DNA of 10,670 nt from Clostridia bacterium. Its GTDB lineage: Bacteria; Bacillota; Clostridia; Oscillospirales; RGIG577. Under the pieces are notes generated by a model. The model did not search any database. It was given only the letters and a program-made list of their open reading frames with translations, and was not told the origin of the DNA. The stretch is from contig JAFOLN010000189.1 of assembly GCA_017419325.1 (NCBI GenBank), positions 1 through 10,670 of the forward strand, in the 5' to 3' direction. This document shows, piece by piece, positions 5,343-10,670 of this stretch; the first letter of the stretch is position 1, and each line of letters opens with the position of its first letter. Made by a program: the position numbers and the translations under genes.

Positions 5343-7934
5343 ATGAAAAAGAAATACAGGCGGCTTCTGGCGGCTGTTTTGGGTCTGGCGATAGCGGCTT
5401 CGTCGTTCATATACGCGGGCGCGTCGTCCATCGGCACCGTGATACACGAGTCTCCCCTCATGATTGCGGACAACGCCGAATATAACGAGATAATAGCGAT
5501 GCATTCGTCGCGGGGAAGGCAGGAGGCCAACGTGTTCACCGTGGACACGAGAGGGCAGGGCATAGCCCCCGTGGTGCTGTACGGCTCGAGGCTGTACGGC
5601 CGTTCGGCAATAACCTCCGTCGTTGACTACGCGTCCTCCTCCGAGGGACTGAGCATTTCCGGCGGCATAAACGGCGACTTTTATTCGTTTATGACGGGCA
5701 TACCGCTGGGCATGTCGGTGCATAACGGAAAGCTTAACACCTCCGACGCGGGATATCCCGCCATCGGCTTTGAGGACGACGGCACGATAATCGTGGGCGA
5801 GCCGAAGATCGCCATTTCCATGGTGAGCGACTCGGGCGTAACCGTACCCGTTGACCATTTCAACAAATACCGCACCATGTACGGCGTGTACCTCTTCTCG
5901 GAGGACTTTTCAACGGAGAGCCGTACCCAGAATCCCGGCACGCATATTGTCCTTGACATAGTTTCGGGCGAGATAGGCATAGGCAAGACGGTCACGGTAA
6001 GGGTAAGCGACATAATGACCGACGCGGGCAATATAAAGATGGTGGAAAACGCGCTGCTTTTAAGCGTTGACAACGACGGCCCGCTTGAGAGCATCGCCTC
6101 CGTGGCGCTCGGTCAGACGTACAACATAACATTCACCGCCTCCGACCCCGAGTGGAACAACGTAAAGGAGGCAATAGGCGGCGGACAGCTCCTTTTAAAG
6201 GACGGCATTCTCGTGCCCGACTCCACAACGGAAACGGCTCCCCGCACGGCCGTGGGCGTTACGGGCGACGGCAAGCTCATCGCGGCTGAGATAGACGGCA
6301 GGCTCACCGGTCATTCGGCGGGCGCCACCGTTACGGAAACGGCAGAGTTCATGCAGTCGCTCGGGTGCGAAAACGCGCTCATGCTTGACGGCGGCGGCTC
6401 GTCGACCGTGTACCTCCGGCTCCCCGGAGAGACGGCGGGCAAGATAATAAACGAGGTGTCCGACGGCTCGCCGAGAGCCAACGCGAACTTCCTTCTTCTT
6501 GCGAACACCTTAAACCCCGACGGCATGGTATACCGCCTTATATTCTACCCCTATAACATAGAGGCGCTGCCGGGCGCGACGATCCCGCTCGACATAAAGG
6601 CGGCCGACGTTTCGTACAGCGCGGCTCCCGCGCCTGAGCCGGAGAGCATAATGTTCACCGTGACCGAGGGCATGGGCACCGTGAACGCCGACGCGAAGGC
6701 GGCATATCTCACCACGGGCAGCGTGACGGGCACCGGCACCGTAAGCGCGGTCTGGGGCGCGGCCAACGGCGAAACGAAGCTTACCGTACTTGACAAGATA
6801 GATTCCATCGATGTTTTGAGGGACGGCAATGCCGTTTCGTCGGCGGATTTAAAGAGCGGCGAGGAGATGACCTTAAGCGCAAAGGCATATAAGAACACGC
6901 TTGAGGTATATTCCTCCAACAATTCGTTCACCTGGTCGGTGTCCTCGCCGAACCTGGGCACAATAACGCAGAACGGCGTGTTCAAGGCCTCCGACAAGAT
7001 AAATCAGAGCGGCACTATTACCGTAAGCTACGGCGACGTGTCGAAAACGGTGAACATAACGGTGGGCAAGAATGAAGTGGACACCCCGCCCGTTATAGCC
7101 ATAGACCCGATGGACGGCTGGGACTACAACAACGAGTTTCTGAACATCGGGGCGCGTGTGACGGACAACGATACGCTTACCGCCGAGAACATCACGCTCT
7201 ACGTTGACGGAGAGATAACCGAGTTCGATTATACCCCCGAAAGCGGCATACTTATGGCGCACATGAAGAACGATTTCAAAAAGGGCATGCACAAGGTAAC
7301 GATAGAAGCGGTTGACACGGCGAAGAACCGCGCCCAGCGCTACGCCTCGTTCTTCGTTGACCCGAAGGGCGCCGAAAGCGCGTTTTCCGACGTTGAAGGC
7401 CACTGGGCCCGCGACTACATAGATTATCTTTACAGCGCTCAGCTCGTAAAGGGCGTTGAGGACTCCGCATCGCACAGGCTTTACTACCTGCCCCAGAACA
7501 GAGTGACCCGCGCCGAGTTCGCCGTTATGATGAGCAGATACTTAAAGCTCGACACCTCCGCGGCCGAAGGCTACGCGGTGACCTTCACCGACGACGCTTC
7601 GATTCCCGCGTGGGCGAAGAAGGAGGTCTACGCCGTGGCGCAGGCCGGCGTTATGAAGGGCCGCCCCGACGGTGACAACGCCGTGAAATTCGACCCCGAC
7701 GCGCGTCTTACCCGCGCCGAGATAATAACGGCCATAGGCCGTCTCGTGCCCGCGGACTACAAGGCCGACGACATATCCTTTAAGGACGCGGCCTCCATAC
7801 CCGCGTGGGCCCGCGAATACGTGGGCAGGCTCATAGCGCTTCGGGTAATCTCCGGATACACCGACGGCACGCTTGCGCCAAACGATTATGTTACCCGCGC
7901 AGAGGTTGCGAAGATTCTTTACAGCGTATATTGA
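5343..7934 (+). CDS. secreted phosphodiester glycosidase (NAGPA/DUF2233) with Ig-like regions and three SLH motifs
   Basis: The 863-residue protein begins with a signal peptide (KKKYRR, then a hydrophobic core, cleavage near residues 25-28). Residues about 60-390 are a NAGPA/DUF2233 domain. Its signature blocks are GGINGDFYS (107-115), TAPRTAVGV with Arg301, EIDGR with Asp318, and LDGGGSS with Asp349. Relatives include the human mannose-6-phosphate uncovering enzyme, which hydrolyses GlcNAc-1-phosphodiesters; here a wall or capsule sugar phosphodiester is a plausible but unproven substrate. Residues about 395-675 look like two or three Ig-like beta domains (YSSNNSFTWSVSSPNLGTIT; TPPVIAIDP). 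Residues 680-863 hold three SLH motifs (FSDVEGHWA; ASIPAWAKK; ASIPAWARE), which anchor proteins to pyruvylated wall polymers. GGAGG sits six bases before the ATG. It appears to be transcribed alone, ending at a terminator. Confidence 0.92.
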   Translation: MKKKYRRLLAAVLGLAIAASSFIYAGASSIGTVIHESPLMIADNAEYNEIIAMHSSRGRQEANVFTVDTRGQGIAPVVLYGSRLYGRSAITSVVDYASSSEGLSISGGINGDFYSFMTGIPLGMSVHNGKLNTSDAGYPAIGFEDDGTIIVGEPKIAISMVSDSGVTVPVDHFNKYRTMYGVYLFSEDFSTESRTQNPGTHIVLDIVSGEIGIGKTVTVRVSDIMTDAGNIKMVENALLLSVDNDGPLESIASVALGQTYNITFTASDPEWNNVKEAIGGGQLLLKDGILVPDSTTETAPRTAVGVTGDGKLIAAEIDGRLTGHSAGATVTETAEFMQSLGCENALMLDGGGSSTVYLRLPGETAGKIINEVSDGSPRANANFLLLANTLNPDGMVYRLIFYPYNIEALPGATIPLDIKAADVSYSAAPAPEPESIMFTVTEGMGTVNADAKAAYLTTGSVTGTGTVSAVWGAANGETKLTVLDKIDSIDVLRDGNAVSSADLKSGEEMTLSAKAYKNTLEVYSSNNSFTWSVSSPNLGTITQNGVFKASDKINQSGTITVSYGDVSKTVNITVGKNEVDTPPVIAIDPMDGWDYNNEFLNIGARVTDNDTLTAENITLYVDGEITEFDYTPESGILMAHMKNDFKKGMHKVTIEAVDTAKNRAQRYASFFVDPKGAESAFSDVEGHWARDYIDYLYSAQLVKGVEDSASHRLYYLPQNRVTRAEFAVMMSRYLKLDTSAAEGYAVTFTDDASIPAWAKKEVYAVAQAGVMKGRPDGDNAVKFDPDARLTRAEIITAIGRLVPADYKADDISFKDAASIPAWAREYVGRLIALRVISGYTDGTLAPNDYVTRAEVAKILYSVY

Positions 7935-7947
7935 GATGATGCATGAG

Positions 7948-7973
7948 GGCTCCCCGAAAGGGGAGCCTTTTTT
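7948..7973 (+). terminator. intrinsic terminator after the surface glycosidase gene
   Basis: GGCTCCCC (7948-7955) pairs perfectly with GGGGAGCC (7960-7967) around a GAAA tetraloop, followed by six T. It lies 13 bases after the stop codon. Confidence 0.95.
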
Positions 7974-7995
7974 GTATATATGGGGAGCCGCGTCC

Positions 7996-8024
7996 TTGCG
8001 GGGGGCGGGTTTATATGGTATACT
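7996..8024 (+). promoter_or_regulatory. extended -10 promoter of the 865-residue secreted protein gene
   Basis: TATACT (8019-8024) is preceded by TGG, and TTGCGG (7996-8001) sits 17 bases upstream as a partial -35. The 14 bases at 8011-8024 are identical to the -10 region of the flavodiiron promoter on the other strand. The predicted start point is about 8031. A CCGC-N6-GCGG inverted repeat (7988-8001) overlaps the -35. Confidence 0.55.
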
Positions 8025-8058
8025 TTTCATAAGAATGAAAAAAGGAGCTGAAGTTCCC

Positions 8059-10656
8059 GTGAAGAAACGAACGCTTGGTCTTATGCTTGCGATTATTCTG
8101 GCGATATCCGTGTGCCTGCCCGCCATGGCGGAGGAAGAGACGCAGACAAACTGGCTTAGCGTCGCCCCGGGCGACTGCTGGACGGTCACAAACACAGGAG
8201 AAACGGACATATCAATTGACGACATATCCCGGATGGATTACGTCATAACGGACGCCGAAGGGTACGTTACGGCGCGCGACGTAAACGACCCCGGCTGGCA
8301 CGATCCGCTAATCCTTCCCGCGGGGGGACAGTTCATCGTGGCAAACACGGGGCTTGCTTCGCTTAGCATGATAAAGCTTGAAGGCGACATTGAGGCGGAG
8401 AAAAACGAGCCCTCCGCGCTTCTTCACGCCGATCTGCGCTTCGGAGAGGCCTGCGCCTTCAAAAACATCACGGATCACAGCGCGAACGTGCTTCTTCGCA
8501 CGGAGTCCAATAGGGCGTGGGCGTATGTTATATACGACGGGGACGGCGCCGTGACAGAGAAGGACTTTTTTTATCACAGCGGCGGCAGCATAAAACGCGA
8601 GGTGCTTTCCGTGCCGGCGGGCGGACGCGCCGTTATAACGACGGACGGATACTATCTTTTTAACCGCTCGGGCTCGCCCTCGGACGCAAACGACATAAAT
8701 GTTTACTGCATGGCGAGAGCAGAGAATTTTACTTTGGAGGAGGACGTAAGCCCCGCGTGGAGGTTCGGCGCGCTGGGATGCGGCGAGACGGCGGCCTTTA
8801 CGAACGTATCGGGGCGGGAGCAGACGGTTTATTATCCGGGAAATTACGCTCTTTACTACGCGGGAGGAGAGTCGGCGAAGCTTAAGGAGGCTCACGCGGG
8901 CGGCGGCGAAATTTCGGTTCCCGCAGGATACAGCATCGCTTTGGGCGGTGCTCAAAACAGCGGAGAGCCCTACGCCTTTTTAAGCGACGCTTTTGAGGAT
9001 ATAGACCTGCCCGCGCCCGTAAAAATGAGCTCTCTCAGAACTCTTAAGGTCACGTTTACCAATGTAAGCGGCAAGGCGGCCCCGTTTTTCGGGATTACGA
9101 AGAGCAAGCTTGAAAAGCAGCCGGAAAAATACGCGGCATTCGGCATGGGAGTCGTAAGCGCCTCGGAATATGACGGAATCGGCGGAATTATGGTGCCGAA
9201 GGACGGCAAGGTTATAGTAACGGGCGAAAGCGGAAGCTTCGTTGCCCTTTCGGGGCAGTATGAGGCGAGCGTTGAGCCGATAGCAAAGGCCGATACGGAG
9301 GTCGTTGCGCTGGCAGAGGGAGAAAGCGTTGTGATAACGAACAATTCGGAGGAAAGACGCGCTCTTGACCCCTGCGGAATCTTCTGCGTGTACGGCGACT
9401 ATTATAAGATGACGGAGAAAAGCTATTCGGGATACGGAAACGGCAATAAGCTTTATCTGAACGCCGGACAGACGGAAGTTTTCACCGCGGTCTCGGGCCC
9501 GGGCTCCATAGAGTTTCCGAAGGGCGATTTTACCGTTTCGCGTACCGATGAGTCGGTCTATAAATATAAGGTGCTTCGCCCGGGCGAAACGCTCATCGCA
9601 TCGGAAAGCGTATACGGTACGGGCGACGTGCATCCCACGGGAAACAACTACTATGCCCAGGGCTTAAGCTCGCAGACGGACGAAAGCGGGACGACGGTTA
9701 CAACGAGAGCCTTTGAGGCGAACGGAGTCACCATATTCAGATATCCGACGAAGGGCAAAAGCGTCGAGTCGGGTGAGCCTCTCACAAGGCGCGTTTCGCT
9801 TAATAAGGGCGAGAGCGTGAAATTTACGTGGAAGGAAGGACTTGTCGAAAGCGGCGCGGAGCTTTCGCGCATAATCATTCGCGGCGCGGCGGCATATACG
9901 GAGGAGAAAAGCGACGGAAGCCTTTACTGCTCGCGGGCGGCCTATGGGGAGCAGTTCATTGAAAGGGACACGACGGCTATAACGTTTATGGCGCTTCGGG
10001 ACGGCGTCGTTATAAGATACTGCCCGCTTGCGCTCGATATGGAAGCGGCAGAGCCGCCCTATACCTTTGAGACGATACCAAAGGGCGAGAGCAGGATATA
10101 CAGGCAGGCGAACGGCAGGGAAAACGACCTCAATATGTATATATACGGCCTCAACGCGGAGGAGGATATTTTTAACTATTACTACAGTAACGACTGGAGG
10201 GACAACAGACGGGGCAATTCCTCTGCGCATACGGAGGATTGGCTTGAGCGCGGCGGCGCGCCGTTTAAGATAACGGCGACGGATTCGGACGTTACCGTGG
10301 GCTATCTTACCGAGGCGGCGGATAAAAGCCCGGTGCTTGCCGTGGGTGCGATACTTTACAGCGGCGGCGAACAGGCGGAGCCCTACGACCTTGGCAAGGC
10401 GGGCATTGACGCGGCGGATGTGACGATAGTCGCCGTGCGCGCCGAGCCGCTTAAAGTGGTGCTTGCCGCCTACGACGGAGAAGGCAGGCTCATAAAGACG
10501 GTCTTTCGCGACGTTTCGGCGGAGGAGCTGACAGTGCGGGAGATATCGAAGGTGAGAGTGCCCTTTGAATGCGGCGAGGACACGGCCGTTATAAAGGTGA
10601 TGGCCTTAGGCGCGGACAATGTTCCTCTGGCCTCGGCGGCCACCCTTGGGGAGTAG
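8059..10656 (+). CDS. large secreted protein of unrecognised family, built of divergent beta-sandwich repeats
   Basis: I do not recognise this 865-residue protein. It has a clear signal peptide (KKRTLGLML, hydrophobic core, AMA/EE at about residue 24). The body repeats a loose pattern: a strand with (F/V/I)-T/K-N-x-(S/T/G), then 39-50 residues later a turn of the type (V/L)PAG. Clear pairs are residues 44/86, 135/185, 248/287, 334/379 and 427/467, giving modules of about 86-113 residues; fainter ones follow to about 755. Residues 756-865 resemble a C-terminal beta domain common in clostridial surface proteins (VLAAYDGEGRLIKTV ... AVIKVMALGADNVPLA). No SLH motif, sorting signal or catalytic motif is visible. 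GTG 8059 was chosen because it opens the signal peptide and follows AGGAG by 11 bases. ATG 8035 would be almost leaderless, and the open frame further upstream runs through the terminator. An adhesive or scaffold role is a guess. Confidence 0.8.
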   Translation: MKKRTLGLMLAIILAISVCLPAMAEEETQTNWLSVAPGDCWTVTNTGETDISIDDISRMDYVITDAEGYVTARDVNDPGWHDPLILPAGGQFIVANTGLASLSMIKLEGDIEAEKNEPSALLHADLRFGEACAFKNITDHSANVLLRTESNRAWAYVIYDGDGAVTEKDFFYHSGGSIKREVLSVPAGGRAVITTDGYYLFNRSGSPSDANDINVYCMARAENFTLEEDVSPAWRFGALGCGETAAFTNVSGREQTVYYPGNYALYYAGGESAKLKEAHAGGGEISVPAGYSIALGGAQNSGEPYAFLSDAFEDIDLPAPVKMSSLRTLKVTFTNVSGKAAPFFGITKSKLEKQPEKYAAFGMGVVSASEYDGIGGIMVPKDGKVIVTGESGSFVALSGQYEASVEPIAKADTEVVALAEGESVVITNNSEERRALDPCGIFCVYGDYYKMTEKSYSGYGNGNKLYLNAGQTEVFTAVSGPGSIEFPKGDFTVSRTDESVYKYKVLRPGETLIASESVYGTGDVHPTGNNYYAQGLSSQTDESGTTVTTRAFEANGVTIFRYPTKGKSVESGEPLTRRVSLNKGESVKFTWKEGLVESGAELSRIIIRGAAAYTEEKSDGSLYCSRAAYGEQFIERDTTAITFMALRDGVVIRYCPLALDMEAAEPPYTFETIPKGESRIYRQANGRENDLNMYIYGLNAEEDIFNYYYSNDWRDNRRGNSSAHTEDWLERGGAPFKITATDSDVTVGYLTEAADKSPVLAVGAILYSGGEQAEPYDLGKAGIDAADVTIVAVRAEPLKVVLAAYDGEGRLIKTVFRDVSAEELTVREISKVRVPFECGEDTAVIKVMALGADNVPLASAATLGE

Positions 10657-10659
10657 GCT

Positions 10660-10670
10660 TTGAAAAAATA
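10660..10670 (+). CDS. possible start of the next gene (partial)
   Basis: TTG at 10660 is followed by two Lys codons, like the start of a signal peptide. GGGGAG (10648-10653), inside the end of the previous gene, lies six bases upstream. If real, it is co-transcribed with the preceding secreted-protein gene. Only three codons are visible. Confidence 0.35.

Noticed and set aside
5271..5858. Reverse-strand open frame of 195 codons at the start of the glycosidase gene.
   Set aside because: It is opposite a strongly supported signal peptide and catalytic domain, lacks a ribosome site and is rich in Arg/His/Val typical of antisense shadows.
7418..7934. The SLH repeats as a DNA tandem repeat.
   Set aside because: The three SLH motifs are similar only at the protein level. 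The DNA copies are too divergent to call a nucleotide repeat.
7873..8058. In-frame upstream extension of the large secreted-protein gene.
   Set aside because: The open frame overlaps the end of the glycosidase gene and passes through its terminator hairpin. The signal peptide, ribosome site and promoter all point to a start at 8059.

Overview
The window reads as a chromosomal segment of an anaerobic, fairly GC-rich Gram-positive bacterium of the Clostridia type. Pointers to this are the clostridial-type flavodiiron fusion, the partner rubredoxin, S-layer-homology (SLH) surface proteins, strong GGAGG-type ribosome sites, frequent GTG/TTG starts and heavy use of ATA and AGG codons. It is not an assignment to a genus. 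No tRNA, rRNA, CRISPR array or transposase was seen, and no stretch over 300 bases lacks a gene.

Region 1 (1-1746, + strand) is the end of a phage late operon: a tail-fibre-like protein, a small one-helix phage protein, an r1t-type holin and a T7-lysozyme-type amidase endolysin with one SLH motif. It closes with a strong hairpin terminator that has a T-run on both sides. This is the lysis end of a prophage or of a domesticated phage particle.

Region 2 (1773-5235) is an oxygen (or nitric oxide) defence locus. On the - strand lies a large class-F-type flavodiiron protein: diiron oxygenase core, flavodoxin, short-spaced rubredoxin and NAD(P)H:rubredoxin oxidoreductase in one chain. A free rubredoxin with an unusual CxC first knuckle follows 20 bases downstream. 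Divergent on the + strand is a Crp/Fnr-family regulator with a cysteine cluster. The 101-base gap between the two starts holds two overlapping divergent core promoters and one perfect TGTTGC-N4-GCAACA palindrome. The palindrome is centred near -41.5 for the flavodiiron gene and just downstream of the predicted start point of the regulator gene. That geometry predicts one site that both activates the enzyme and represses the regulator.

Region 3 (5236-10670, + strand) encodes the cell surface. First comes a secreted phosphodiester glycosidase (NAGPA/DUF2233) with Ig-like regions and three C-terminal SLH motifs, ending in a strong terminator. Next is an 865-residue secreted protein of unrecognised family, apparently built from divergent beta-sandwich repeats, with its own extended -10 promoter. 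A further gene may begin in the last 11 bases.
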